The notes beneath the pieces are model-generated. The model was not told where the DNA came from and searched no databases. It was given only the letters and a program-made list of their open reading frames with translations. This document shows, one piece after another, positions 1 to 14,100 of a DNA stretch of 64,000 nucleotides (position 1 is its first letter; the number at the start of each line of letters is the position of its first letter). This stretch comes from Bathymodiolus brooksi (Eukaryota; Mollusca; Bivalvia; Mytilida; Modiolidae), in NCBI GenBank assembly GCA_963680875.1, contig OY804577.1:150244196-150308195 (forward strand), given 5' to 3'. The translations under genes were made by a program, and so were the position numbers.

Positions 1-71
1 AAACATGATGAAGTGATTGTTCCTACTGTGAATGTCTAACGTCAAACGTATGCCACATACCGGGTCTACAT
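1..71 (+). repeat. Reference monomer (type b) used for all variant numbering
   Basis: This copy matches the majority base at nearly every position and serves as the reference. Composition is 22 A, 15 C, 14 G and 20 T (41% GC). Landmarks are CATG at 4-7, two ACGT palindromes at 39-42 and 46-49, CCGG at 60-63, and the junction string ATAAACA spanning 70 to the next 5. It carries three CpGs (40-41, 47-48, 61-62). A fourth, at 51-52, appears in type a, c and j monomers, where it forms CGTACG. The start at AAACATG is my arbitrary phase, since a tandem array has no intrinsic first base. CCGG occurs once per standard monomer, but is destroyed in the 70-bp form and in G62T (CCTGG) monomers. Confidence 0.95.
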
Positions 72-1983
72 AAACATGATGAAGTGATTGTTCCTACTGT
101 GAATGTCTAACGTCAAACGTATGCCACATACCGGGTCTACATAAACATGATGAAGTAGTTGTTCCTACTGTGAATGTCGAACGTCAAACGTATGCCACAT
201 ACCGGGTCTACATAAACATGATGAAGTGATTGTTCCTACTGTGAATGTCTAACGTCAAACGTATGCCTCATACCGGGTCTACATAAACATGATGAAGTGA
301 TTGTTCATACTGTGAATGTCTAACGTCAAACATACGCCACATACCGGGTCTACATAAACATGATGAAGGGATTGTTCCTACTGTGAATGTCTAACGTTAA
401 ACGTACGCCACATACCGGGGGCACATAAACATGATGAAGTAATTGTTCCTACTGTGAATGTCGAACGTCAAACGTATGCCACATACCGGGTCTACATAAA
501 CATGATGAAGTAATTGTTCCTACTGTGAATGTCTAACGTCAAACGTACGCCACATACCGGGTCTACATAAACATGATGAAGTAATTGTTCCTACTGTGAA
601 TGTCTAACGTCAAACGTATGCCACATACCGGGTCTACATAAACATGATGAAGTAATTGTTCCTACTGTGAATGTCGAACGTCAAACGTATGCCACATACC
701 GGGTCTACATAAACATGATGAAGTGATTGTTCCTACTGTGAATGTCTAACGTCAAACGTATGCCACATACCGGGTCTACATAAACATGATGAAGTAATTG
801 TTCCTACTGTGAATGTCTAACGTCAAACGTATGCCACATACCGGGTCTACATAAACATGATGAAGTGATTGTTCCTACTGTGAATGTCTAACGTCAAAGG
901 TATGCCACATACCGGGTCTACATAAACATGATGAAGTAATTGTTCCTACTGTGAATGTCGAACGTCAAACGTATGCCACATACCGGGTCTACATAAACAT
1001 GATGAAGTGATTGTTCCTACTGTGAATGTCTAACGACAAACGTATGCCACATACCGGGTCTACATAAACATGATGAAGTAATTGCTCCTACTGTGAATGT
1101 CTAACGTCAAACGTACGCCACATACCGGGTCTACATAAACATGATGAAGTGATTGTTCCTACTGTGAATGTCGAACGTCAAACGTATGCCACATACGGGT
1201 CTACATAAACATGATGAAGTGATTGTTTCTACTGTGAATGTCTAACGTCAAGCGTATGCCACATACGGGTCTACATAAACATGATGAAGTGATTGTTCAT
1301 ACTGTGAATGTCTAACGTCAAACATACGCCACATTCCGGGTCTACATAAACATGATGAAGGGATTGTTCCTACTGTGAATGTCTAACGTTAAACGTATAC
1401 CACATACCTGGTCTACATAAATATGATGAAGTGATTGTTCCTACTGTGAATGTCTAACGTCAAGCGTATGCCACATACCGGGTCTACATAAACATGATGA
1501 AGTGATTGTTCCTACTGTGAATGTCTAACGTCAAACGTACGCCACATACCGGGTCTACATAAACATGATGAAGTAATTGTTCCTACTGTGAATGTCTAAC
1601 GTCAAACGTATGCCACATACGGGTCTACATAAACATGATGAAGTGATTGTTTCTACTGTGAATGTCTAACGTCAAACGTACGCCACATACCGGGTCTACA
1701 TAAACATGATGAAGTGATTGTTCCTACTGTGAATGTCGAACGTCAAACGTACGCCACATACCGGGTCTACATAAACATGATGAAGTGATTGTTCCTACTG
1801 TGAATGTCTAACGTCAAACGTATGCCACATACGGATCTACATAAACATGATGAAGTGATTGTTTCTACTGTGAATGTCTAACGTCAAACGTATGCCACAT
1901 ACCGGGTCTACATAAACATGATGAAGTGATTGTTCATACTGTGAATGTCTAACGTCAAACGTATGCCACATACCGGGTCTACA

Positions 1984-2540
1984 TAAATATGATGAAGTGA
2001 TTGTTCCTACTGTGAATGTCTAACGTCAAACGTACACCACATACCGGGTCTACATAAACATGATGAAGTAATTGTTCCTACTGTGAATGTCTAACGTCAA
2101 ACGTACGCCACATACGGGTCTACATAAACATGATGAAGTGATTGTTCCTACTGTGAATGTCTAACGTCAAACGTATGCCACATACCGGGTCTACATAAAC
2201 ATGATGAAGTGATTGTTCCTACTGTGAATGTCTAACGTCAAACGTACGCCACATACCGGGTCTACATAAATATGATGAAGTGGTTGTTCCTACTGTGAAT
2301 GTCTAACGTCAAACGTATGCCACATACCGGGTCTACATAAACCTTATGAAGTAATTGTTCCTACTGTGAATGTCTAACGTCAAACGTATGCCACATACCT
2401 GGTCTACATAAACATGATGAAGTGATTGTTCCTACTGTGAATGTCTAACGTCAAACGTATGCCACATACCGGGTCAACATAAACATGATGAAGTGATTGT
2501 TCCTACTGTGAATGTCTAACGTCAAACGTATGCCACATAC
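1984..2540 (+). repeat. Segment shared with 9.21-9.77 kb (offset 7,229 bp)
   Basis: About eight monomers here follow the same order of rare variants as 9213-9769. These are a C4T head followed by CGTACACC (2031 and 9260), a 70-bp monomer, a C4T and A16G monomer, an AAACCTTATG head, a CCTGG tail, and the private GGGTCAAC tail (2471 and 9700). The offset is 7,229 bp at both ends. A block of another higher-order family is thus embedded in copy 1 of the left unit, which implies segmental exchange between non-neighbouring parts of the array. Confidence 0.82.
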
Positions 2541-2764
2541 CGGGTCTACATAAACATGATGAAGTGATTGTTCATACTGTGAATGTCTAACGTCAAACAT
2601 ACGCCACATACCGGGTCTACATAAACATGATGAAGGGATTGTTCCTACTGTGAATGTCTAACGTTAAACATATACCACATACCTGGTCTACATAAACATG
2701 ATGAAGTGATTGTTCCTACTGTGAATGTCTAACGTCAAGCGTATGCCACATACCGGGTCTACAT

Positions 2765-5160
2765 AAACATGATGAAGTGATTGTTCCTACTGTGAATGTC
2801 TAACGTCAAACGTATGCCACATACCGGGTCTACATAAACATGATGAAGTGATTGTTCCTACTGTGAATGTCTAACGTCAAACGTATGCCACATACCGGGT
2901 CTACATAAACATGATGAAGTAATTGTTCCTACTGTGAATGTCGAACGTCAAACGTATGCCACATACCGGGTCTACATAAACATGATGAAGTGATTGTTCC
3001 TACTGTGAATGTCTAACGTCAAACGTATGCCTCATACCGGGTCTACATAAACATGATGAAGTGATTGTTCATACTGTGAATGTCTAACGTCAAACATACG
3101 CCACATACCGGGTCTACATAAACATGATGAAGGGATTGTTCCTACTGTGAATGTCTAACGTTAAACGTACGCCACATACCGGGGGCACATAAACATGATG
3201 AAGTAATTGTTCCTACTGTGAATGTCGAACGTCAAACGTATGCCACATACCGGGTCTACATAAACATGATGAAGTAATTGTTCCTACTGTGAATGTCTAA
3301 CGTCAAACGTACGCCACATACCGGGTCTACATAAACATGATGAAGTAATTGTTCCTACTGTGAATGTCTAACGTCAAACGTATGCCACATACCGGGTCTA
3401 CATAAACATGATGAAGTAATTGTTCCTACTGTGAATGTCGAACGTCAAACGTATGCCACATACCGGGTCTACATAAACATGATGAAGTGATTGTTCCTAC
3501 TGTGAATGTCTAACGTCAAACGTATGCCACATACCGGGTCTACATAAACATGATGAAGTAATTGTTCCTACTGTGAATGTCTAACGTCAAACGTATGCCA
3601 CATACCGGGTCTACATAAACATGATGAAGTGATTGTTCCTACTGTGAATGTCTAACGTCAAAGGTATGCCACATACCGGGTCTACATAAACATGATGAAG
3701 TAATTGTTCCTACTGTGAATGTCGAACGTCAAACGTATGCCACATACCGGGTCTACATAAACATGATGAAGTGATTGTTCCTACTGTGAATGTCTAACGA
3801 CAAACGTATGCCACATACCGGGTCTACATAAACATGATGAAGTAATTGCTCCTACTGTGAATGTCTAACGTCAAACGTACGCCACATACCGGGTCTACAT
3901 AAACATGATGAAGTGATTGTTCCTACTGTGAATGTCGAACGTCAAACGTATGCCACATACGGGTCTACATAAACATGATGAAGTGATTGTTTCTACTGTG
4001 AATGTCTAACGTCAAGCGTATGCCACATACGGGTCTACATAAACATGATGAAGTGATTGTTCATACTGTGAATGTCTAACGTCAAACATACGCCACATTC
4101 CGGGTCTACATAAACATGATGAAGGGATTGTTCCTACTGTGAATGTCTAACGTTAAACGTATACCACATACCTGGTCTACATAAATATGATGAAGTGATT
4201 GTTCCTACTGTGAATGTCTAACGTCAAGCGTATGCCACATACCGGGTCTACATAAACATGATGAAGTGATTGTTCCTACTGTGAATGTCTAACGTCAAAC
4301 GTACGCCACATACCGGGTCTACATAAACATGATGAAGTAATTGTTCCTACTGTGAATGTCTAACGTCAAACGTATGCCACATACGGGTCTACATAAACAT
4401 GATGAAGTGATTGTTTCTACTGTGAATGTCTAACGTCAAACGTACGCCACATACCGGGTCTACATAAACATGATGAAGTGATTGTTCCTACTGTGAATGT
4501 CGAACGTCAAACGTACGCCACATACCGGGTCTACATAAACATGATGAAGTGATTGTTCCTACTGTGAATGTCTAACGTCAAACGTATGCCACATACGGAT
4601 CTACATAAACATGATGAAGTGATTGTTTCTACTGTGAATGTCTAACGTCAAACGTATGCCACATACCGGGTCTACATAAACATGATGAAGTGATTGTTCA
4701 TACTGTGAATGTCTAACGTCAAACATACGCCACATTCCGGGTCTACATAAACATGATGAAGGGATTGTTCCTACTGTGAATGTCTAACGTTAAACGTATA
4801 CCACATACCTGGTCTACATAAATATGATGAAGTGATTGTTCCTACTGTGAATGTCTAACGTCAAGCGTATGCCACATACCGGGTCTACATAAACATGATG
4901 AAGTGATTGTTCCTACTGTGAATGTCTAACGTCAAACGTACGCCACATACCGGGTCTACATAAATATGATGAAGTGGTTGTTTCTACTGTGAATGTCTAA
5001 CGTCAAACGTATGCCACATACGGGTCTACATAAACCTTATGAAGTAATTGTTCCTACTGTGAATGTCTAACGTCAAACGTATGCCACATACGGGTCTACA
5101 TAAACATGATAAAGTGATTGTTCCTACTGTGAATGTCTAAGTCAAACGTATGCCACATAC
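2765..5160 (+). repeat. Left-block higher-order unit, copy 2
   Basis: This is the second copy of the 2,764-bp unit. It matches copy 1 up to about 4694, then switches to another string: a C23A/G48A monomer with a CATTCC tail, a GGGATT monomer and a C4T monomer, which repeat the order first seen near 1290. Two small lesions lie near its end: GATAAAG in place of GATGAAG at about 5108, and a lost C at 5141 (CTAAGTC in place of CTAACGTC). Both are rare in the window and useful as anchors. The right limit given is where the next repeated string starts. Confidence 0.75.
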
Positions 5161-7740
5161 CGGGTCTACATAAACATGATGAAGTGATTGTTCATACTGT
5201 GAATGTCTAACGTCAAACATACGCCACATACCGGGTCTACATAAACATGATGAAGGGATTGTTCCTACTGTGAATGTCTAACGTTAAACATATACCACAT
5301 ACCTGGTCTACATAAACATGATGAAGTGATTGTTCCTACTGTGAATGTCTAACGTCAAGCGTATGCCACATACCGGGTCTACATAAACATGATGAAGTGA
5401 TTGTTCCTACTGTGAATGTCTAACGTCAAACGTATGCCACATACCGGGTCTACATAAACATGATGAAGTGATTGTTCCTACTGTGAATGTCTAACGTCAA
5501 ACGTATGCCACATACCGGGTCTACATAAACATGATGAAGTAATTGTTCCTACTGTGAATGTCGAACGTCAAACGTATGCCACATACCGGGTCTACATAAA
5601 CATGATGAAGTGATTGTTCCTACTGTGAATGTCTAACGTCAAACGTATGCCTCATACCGGGTCTACATAAACATGATGAAGTGATTGTTCATACTGTGAA
5701 TGTCTAACGTCAAACATACGCCACATACCGGGTCTACATAAACATGATGAAGGGATTGTTCCTACTGTGAATGTCTAACGTTAAACGTACGCCACATACC
5801 GGGGGCACATAAACATGATGAAATGATTGTTCCTATTGTGAATGTCTAACGGCAAACGTACGCCACATACCGGGTGTACATAAACATGATGAAGTAATTG
5901 TTCCTACTGTGAATGTCTAACGTCAAACGTATGCCACATACCGGGTCTACATAAACATGATGAAGTGATTGTTCCTACTGTGAATGTCTAACATCAAACG
6001 TATGCCACATACCGGGTCTACATAAACATGATGAAGTAATTGTTCCTACTGTGAATGTCGAACGTCAAACGTATGCCACATACCGGGTCTACATAAACAT
6101 GATGAAGTAATTGTTCCTACTGTGAATGTCTAACGTCAAACGTACGCCACATACCGGGTCTACATAAACATGATGAAGTAATTGTTCCTACTGTGAATGT
6201 CTAACGTCAAACGTATGCCACATACCGGGTCTACATAAACATGATGAAGTAATTGTTCCTACTGTGAATGTCGAACGTCAAACGTATGCCACATACCGGG
6301 TCTACATAAACATGATGAAGTGATTGTTCCTACTGTGAATGTCTAACGTCAAACGTATGCCACATACCGGGTCTACATAAACATGATGAAGTAATTGTTC
6401 CTACTGTGAATGTCTAACGTCAAACGTATGCCACATACCGGGTCTACATAAACATGATGAAGTGATTGTTCCTACTGTGAATGTCTAACGTCAAAGGTAT
6501 GCCACATACCGGGTCTACATAAACATGATGAAGTAATTGTTCCTACTGTGAATGTCGAACGTCAAACGTATGCCACATACCGGGTCTACATAAACATGAT
6601 GAAGTGATTGTTCCTACTGTGAATGTCTAACGACAAACGTATGCCACATACCGGGTCTACATAAACATGATGAAGTAATTGCTCCTACTGTGAATGTCTA
6701 ACGTCAAACGTACGCCACATACCGGGTCTACATAAACATGATGAAGTGATTGTTCCTACTGTGAATGTCGAACGTCAAACGTATGCCACATACGGGTCTA
6801 CATAAACATGATGAAGTGATTGTTTCTACTGTGAATGTCTAACGTCAAGCGTATGCCACATACGGGTCTACATAAACATGATGAAGTGATTGTTCATACT
6901 GTGAATGTCTAACGTCAAACATACGCCACATTCCGGGTCTACATAAACATGATGAAGGGATTGTTCCTACTGTGAATGTCTAACGTTAAACGTATACCAC
7001 ATACCTGGTCTACATAAATATGATGAAGTGATTGTTCCTACTGTGAATGTCTAACGTCAAGCGTATGCCACATACCGGGTCTACATAAACATGATGAAGT
7101 GATTGTTCCTACTGTGAATGTCTAACGTCAAACGTACGCCACATACCGGGTCTACATAAACATGATGAAGTAATTGTTCCTACTGTGAATGTCTAACGTC
7201 AAACGTATGCCACATACGGGTCTACATAAACATGATGAAGTGATTGTTTCTACTGTGAATGTCTAACGTCAAACGTATGCCACATACCGGGTCTACATAA
7301 ACATGATGAAGTGATTGTTCATACTGTGAATGTCTAACGTCAAACATACGCCACATTCCGGGTCTACATAAACATGATGAAGGGATTGTTCCTACTGTGA
7401 ATGTCTAACGTTAAACGTATACCACATACCTGGTCTACATAAATATGATGAAGTGATTGTTCCTACTGTGAATGTCGAACGTCAAGCGTATGCCACATAC
7501 CGGGTCTACATAAACATGATGAAGTGATTGTTCCTACTGTGAATGTCTAACGTCAAACGTACGCCACATACCGGGTCTACATAAACATGATGAAGTGATT
7601 GTTCCTACTGTGAATGTCTAACGTCAAACGTATGCCACATACCTGGTCTACATAAACATGATGAAGTGATTGTTCCTACTGTGAATGTCTAACGTTAAAC
7701 GTATGCCACATACCGGGTCTACATAAACCTTATGAAGTAA
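5161..7740 (+). repeat. Left-block higher-order unit, rearranged copy 3
   Basis: The string at about 2520-3190 recurs at about 5140-5810 (offset 2,620; GGGGGCAC at 3181 and 5801). The string at 3191-4440 recurs at 6024-7273 (offset 2,833; AAAGG at 3660 and 6493). The two offsets differ by 213 bp, exactly three monomers. Those extra monomers lie at about 5811-6023 and carry rare changes: TATTGTG, CGGCAAACG, GGGTGTAC and ACATCAAACG. After 7273 the order again follows the CATTCC string. The copy is therefore a mosaic with a three-monomer insertion. Confidence 0.78.
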
Positions 7741-7789
7741 TTGTTCCTACTGTGAATGTCTAACGTCAAACGTATGCCACATACCGGGT

Positions 7790-10700
7790 CTACATAAACA
7801 TGATGAAGTGATTGTTCCTACTGTGAATGTCTAACGTCAAACCAACGCCACATACCGGGTCTACATAAACATGATGAAGGGATTGTTCCTACTGTGAATG
7901 TCTAACGTTAAACGTATGCCACATACGGGTCTACATAAACCTTATGAAGTAATTGTTCCTACTGTGAATGTCTAACGTCAAACGTATGCCACATACGGGT
8001 CTACATAAACATGATGAAGTGATTGTTCCTACTGTAAATGTCTAACGTCAAACGTATGCCACATACCGGGTCTACATAAACATGATGAAGTGATTGTTCC
8101 TACTGTGAATGTCTAACGTCAAACGTATCCCACATACCGGGTCTACATACACATGATGAAGTGATTGTTCCTACTGTGAATGTCTAACGTCAAACGTATG
8201 CCACATACCTGGTCTACATAAACATGATGAAGTGGTTGTTCCTACTGTGAATGTCTAACGTCAAACGTATGCCACATACCGAGTCTACATAAACATGATG
8301 AAGTGATTGTTCCTACTGTGATTGTCTAACGTCAAACGTATGCCACATACCGGGTCTACATCAATAAGATGAAGTGGTTGTTCCTACTGTGAATGTCTAA
8401 CGTCAAACGTATGCCACATACCGGGTCTACATAAACATTATGAAGTAATTGTTCCTACTGTGAATGTCTAACGTCAAACGTATGCCACATACCGGGTCTA
8501 CATAAACATGATGAAGTGATTGTTCCTACTGTAAATGTCTAACGTCAAACGTATGCCACATACCGGGTGTACATAAACATGATGAAGTGATTGTACCTAC
8601 TGTGAATGTCTAACGTCAAACATACGCCACATACCGGGTCTACATAAACATGATGAAGGGATTGTTCCTACTGTGAATGTCTAACGTTAAACGTACGCCA
8701 CATACCGGGTCCACATAAACATGATGAAGTGATTGTTCCTATTGTGAATGTCTAACGTCAAACGTACACCACATACCGGGTCTACATAAACATGATGAAG
8801 TGATTGTTCCTATTGTGAATGTCTAACGTCAAACGTACACCACATACCGGGTCTACATAAACATGATGAAGTGATTGTTCCTACTGTGAATGTCTAACGT
8901 CAAACGTATGCCACATACCGGGTCTACATAAACATGATGAAGTAATTGTTCCTACTGTGAATGTCTAACGTCAAACGTACGCCACATACCGGGTCTACAT
9001 AAACATGATGAAGTAATTGTTCCTACTGTGAATGTCTAACGTCAAACGTACGCCACATACCGGGTCTACATTAACATGATGAAGTGATTGTTCCTACTGT
9101 GAATGTCTAACGTCAAACGTATGCCACATACCGGGTCTACATAAACATGATGAAGTAATTGTTCCTACTGTGAATGTCTAACGTCAAACGTATGCCACAT
9201 ACCGGGTCTACATAAATATGATGAAGTGATTGTTCCTACTGTGAATGTCTAACGTCAAACGTACACCACATACCGGGTCTACATAAACATGATGAAGTAA
9301 TTGTTCCTACTGTGAATGTCTAACGTCAAACGTACGCCACATACGGGTCTACATAAACATGATGAAGTGATTGTTCCTACTGTGAATGTCTAACGTCAAA
9401 TGTATGCCACATACCGGGTCTACATAAACATGATGAAGTGATTGTTCCTACTGTGAATGTCTAACGTCAAACGTACGCCACATACCGGGTCTACATAAAT
9501 ATGATGAAGTGGTTGTTCCTACTGTGAATGTCTAACGTCAAACGTATGCCACATACCGGGTCTACATAAACCTTATGAAGTAATTGTTCCTACTGTGAAT
9601 GTCTAACGTCAAACGAATGCCACATACCTGGTCTACATAAACATGATGAAGTGATTGTTCCTACTGTGAATGTCTAACGTCAAACGTATGCCACATACCG
9701 GGTCAACATAAACATGATGAAGTGATTGTTCCTACTGTGAATGTCTAACGTCAAACGTATGCCACATACCGGGTCTACATAAACATGATGAAGTAATTGT
9801 TCCTACTGTGAATGTCGAACGTCAAACGTATGCCACATACCGGGTCTACATAAACATGATGAAGTGATTGTTCCTACTGTGAATGTCTAACGTCAATCGT
9901 ATGCCACATACCGGGTCTACATAAACATGATGAAGTAATTGTTCCTACTGTGAATGTCGAACGTCAAACGTACGCCACATACCTGGTCTACATAAACATG
10001 ATGAAGTGATTGTTCCTACTGTGAATGTCTAACGTCAAACGTACGCCACATACCGCGTCTACATAAACATGATGAAGTGATTGTTCCTACTGTGAATGTC
10101 TAACGTTAAACGTATGCCACATACCGGGTCTACATAAACCTTATGAAGTAATTGTTCCTACTGTGAATGTCTAACGTCAAACGTATGCCACATACCGGGT
10201 CTACATAAACATGATGAAGTGATTGTTCCTACTGTGAATGTCTAACGTCAAACGTATGCCACATACCGGGTCTACATAAGCATGATGAAGTGATTGTTCC
10301 TACTGTGAATGTCTAACGTCAAACATACGCCACATACCGGGTCTACATAAACATGATGAAGGGATTGTTCCTACTGTGAATGTCTAACGTTAAACGTACG
10401 CCACATACCGGGTCCACATAAACATGATGAAGTGATTGTTCCTATTGTGAATGTCTAACGTCAAACGTACACCACATACCGGGTCTACATAAACATGATG
10501 AAGTGATTGTTCCTATTGTGAATGTCTAACGTCAAACGTACACCACATACCGGGTCTACATAAACATGATGAAGTGATTGTTCCTACTGTGAATGTCTAA
10601 CGTCAAACGTATGCCACATACCGGGTCTACATAAACATGATGAAGTAATTGTTCCTACTGTGAATGTCTAACGTCAAACGTACGCCACATACCGGGTCTA

Positions 10701-11061
10701 CATAAACATGATGAAGTAATTGTTCCTACTGTGAATGTCTAACGTCAAACGTACGCCACATACCGGGTCTACATTAACATGATGAAGTGATTGTTCCTAC
10801 TGTGAATGTCTAACGTCAAACGTATGCCACATACCGGGTCTACATAAACATGATGAAGTAATTGTTCCTACTGTGAATGTCTAACGTCAAACGTATGCCA
10901 CATACCGGGTCTACATAAATATGATGAAGTGATTGTTCCTACTGTGAATGTCTAACGTCAAACGTACACCACATACCGGGTCTACATAAACATGATGAAG
11001 TAATTGTTCCTACTGTGAATGTCTAACGTCAAACGTACGCCACATACGGGTCTACATAAAC
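7790..11061 (+). repeat. 3,259-bp higher-order unit, copy 1 (46 monomers)
   Basis: Two private strings fix the period: CAATAAGATG at 8362 and 11621, and the TTAACATG head at 9071 and 12330, both 3,259 bp apart. A third marker, AACCAACGCC (7842 and 11104), is 3,262 apart because copy 2 has a 3-bp loss just after it. The unit contains several CGTACACC monomers with C26T (TATTGTG), AAACCTTATG heads and 70-bp monomers. The exact left limit is uncertain; correspondence starts near 7790. Confidence 0.85.
8580..9400 (+). repeat. Internal duplication inside the 3,259-bp unit, first member
   Basis: About 820 bp recurs at 10283-11103 with offset 1,703 bp (24 monomers less one base). The order starts with a C23/G48A monomer, then GGGATT with a GGGTCCAC tail (8701 and 10404), two TATTGTG/CGTACACC monomers, and the TTAACATG monomer (9071 and 10774). 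The pair recurs in copy 2 of the large unit (12330 and 14033), so this internal duplication came before the 3,259-bp duplication. One visible difference is TTGTACC at about 8592 against TTGTTCC at 10295. Confidence 0.82.
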
Positions 11062-11103
11062 ATGATGAAGTGATTGTTCCTACTGTGAATGTCTAACGTC
11101 AAA
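10283..11103 (+). repeat. Internal duplication inside the 3,259-bp unit, second member
   Basis: This is the partner of 8580-9400 at 1,703 bp offset. The match stops at 11103, where this copy enters the AACCAACGCC monomer and the first member has AAATGTATGCC. That stop coincides with the boundary between the two 3,259-bp units, so the same point was used for more than one exchange. Confidence 0.8.
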
Positions 11104-14100
11104 CCAACGCCACATACCGGGTCTACATAAACATGAAGGGATTGTTCCTACTGTGAATGTCTAACGTTAAACGTATGCCACATACGGGTCTACATAAACC
11201 TTATGAAGTAATTGTTCCTACTGTGAATGTCTAACGTCAAACGTATGCCACATACGGGTCTACATAAACATGATGAAGTGATTGTTCCTACTGTAAATGT
11301 CTAACGTCAAACGTATGCCACATACCGGGTCTACATAAACATGATGAAGTGATTGTTCCTACTGTGAATGTCTAACGTCAAACGTATCCCACATACCGGG
11401 TCTACATACACATGATGAAGTGATTGTTCCTACTGTGAATGTCTAACGTCAAACGTATGCCACATACCTGGTCTACATAAACATGATGAAGTGGTTGTTC
11501 CTACTGTGAATGTCTAACGTCAAACGTATGCCACATACCGAGTCTACATAAACATGATGAAGTGATTGTTCCTACTGTGATTGTCTAACGTCAAACGTAT
11601 GCCACATACCGGGTCTACATCAATAAGATGAAGTGGTTGTTCCTACTGTGAATGTCTAACGTCAAACGTATGCCACATACCGGGTCTACATAAACATTAT
11701 GAAGTAATTGTTCCTACTGTGAATGTCTAACGTCAAACGTATGCCACATACCGGGTCTACATAAACATGATGAAGTGATTGTTCCTACTGTAAATGTCTA
11801 ACGTCAAACGTATGCCACATACCGGGTGTACATAAACATGATGAAGTGATTGTACCTACTGTGAATGTCTAACGTCAAACATACGCCACATACCGGGTCT
11901 ACATAAACATGATGAAGGGATTGTTCCTACTGTGAATGTCTAACGTTAAACGTACGCCACATACCGGGTCCACATAAACATGATGAAGTGATTGTTCCTA
12001 TTGTGAATGTCTAACGTCAAACGTACACCACATACCGGGTCTACATAAACATGATGAAGTGAGTGTTCCTATTGTGAATGTCTAACGTCAAACGTACACC
12101 ACATACCGGGTCTACATAAACATGATGAAGTGATTGTTCCTACTGTGAATGTCTAACGTCAAACGTATGCCACATACCGGGTCTACATAAACATGATGAA
12201 GTAATTGTTCCTACTGTGAATGTCTAACGTCAAACGTACGCCACATACCGGGTCTACATAAACATGATGAAGTAATTGTTCCTACTGTGAATGTCTAACG
12301 TCAAACGTACGCCACATACCGGGTCTACATTAACATGATGAAGTGATTGTTCCTACTGTGAATGTCTAACGTCAAACGTATGCCACATACCGGGTCTACA
12401 TAAACATGATGAAGTAATTGTTCCTACTGTGAATGTCTAACGTCAAACGTATGCCACATACCGGGTCTACATAAATATGATGAAGTGATTGTTCCTACTG
12501 TGAATGTCTAACGTCAAACGTACACCACATACCGGGTCTACATAAACATGATGAAGTAATTGTTCCTACTGTGAATGTCTAACGTCAAACGTACGCCACA
12601 TACGGGTCTACATAAACATGATGAAGTGATTGTTCCTACTGTGAATGTCTAACGTCAAATGTATGCCACATACCGGGTCTACATAAACATGATGAAGTGA
12701 TTGTTCCTACTGTGAATGTCTAACGTCAAACGTACGCCACATACCGGGTCTACATAAATATGATGAAGTGGTTGTTCCTACTGTGAATGTCTAACGTCAA
12801 ACGTATGCCACATACCGGGTCTACATAAACCTTATGAAGTAATTGTTCCTACTGTGAATGTCTAACGTCAAACGAATGCCACATACCTGGTCTACATAAA
12901 CATGATGAAGTGATTGTTCCTACTGTGAATGTCTAACGTCAAACGTATGCCACATACCGGGTCAACATAAACATGATGAAGTGATTGTTCCTACTGTGAA
13001 TGTCTAACGTCAAACGTATGCCACATACCGGGTCTACATAAACATGATGAAGTAATTGTTCCTACTGTGAATGTCGAACGTCAAACGTATGCCACATACC
13101 GGGTCTACATAAACATGATGAAGTGATTGTTCCTACTGTGAATGTCTAACGTCAATCGTATGCCACATACCGGGTCTACATAAACATGATGAAGTAATTG
13201 TTCCTACTGTGAATGTCGAACGTCAAACGTACGCCACATACCTGGTCTACATAAACATGATGAAGTGATTGTTCCTACTGTGAATGTCTAACGTCAAACG
13301 TACGCCACATACCGCGTCTACATAAACATGATGAAGTGATTGTTCCTACTGTGAATGTCTAACGTTAAACGTATGCCACATACCGGGTCTACATAAACCT
13401 TATGAAGTAATTGTTCCTACTGTGAATGTCTAACGTCAAACGTATGCCACATACCGGGTCTACATAAACATGATGAAGTGATTGTTCCTACTGTGAATGT
13501 CTAACGTCAAACGTATGCCACATACCGGGTCTACATAAGCATGATGAAGTGATTGTTCCTACTGTGAATGTCTAACGTCAAACATACGCCACATACCGGG
13601 TCTACATAAACATGATGAAGGGATTGTTCCTACTGTGAATGTCTAACGTTAAACGTACGCCACATACCGGGTCCACATAAACATGATGAAGTGATTGTTC
13701 CTATTGTGAATGTCTAACGTCAAACGTACACCACATACCGGGTCTACATAAACATGATGAAGTGATTGTTCCTATTGTGAATGTCTAACGTCAAACGTAC
13801 ACCACATACCGGGTCTACATAAACATGATGAAGTGATTGTTCCTACTGTGAATGTCTAACGTCAAACGTATGCCACATACCGGGTCTACATAAACATGAT
13901 GAAGTAATTGTTCCTACTGTGAATGTCTAACGTCAAACGTACGCCACATACCGGGTCTACATAAACATGATGAAGTAATTGTTCCTACTGTGAATGTCTA
14001 ACGTCAAACGTACGCCACATACCGGGTCTACATTAACATGATGAAGTGATTGTTCCTACTGTGAATGTCTAACGTCAAACGTATGCCACATACCGGGTCT

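Larger units (their letters stand above)
1..2764 (+). repeat. Left-block higher-order unit, copy 1 (39 monomers, 2,764 bp)
   Basis: This stretch recurs 2,764 bp downstream. Three private markers fix the offset: the GGGGGCAC tail at 417 and 3181, the AAAGG variant at 896 and 3660, and the ACGGAT variant at 1831 and 4595. Correspondence runs from base 1 to about 1930, then is replaced by a segment related to 9.2-9.8 kb. The length is 39 monomers minus five single-base losses. One difference seen between copies is AGTAGTT at about 153 against AGTAATT in copy 2. Since the match holds at base 1, the unit may begin upstream of the window. Confidence 0.85.

Noticed and set aside
37..52. Stable hairpin or cruciform in each monomer
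   Set aside because: The two ACGT palindromes at 39-42 and 46-49 can pair with each other, but the arms are only four bases with a three-base loop and flanks that do not extend the pairing. That is too weak to call a structure.
50..66. CENP-B box near CCGGG
   Set aside because: The core pattern needs TTCG, then A, then CGGG at fixed spacing. Aligned on CGGG at 61-64, the monomer has ATGC in place of TTCG and T in place of the required A. No other place in the monomer fits.
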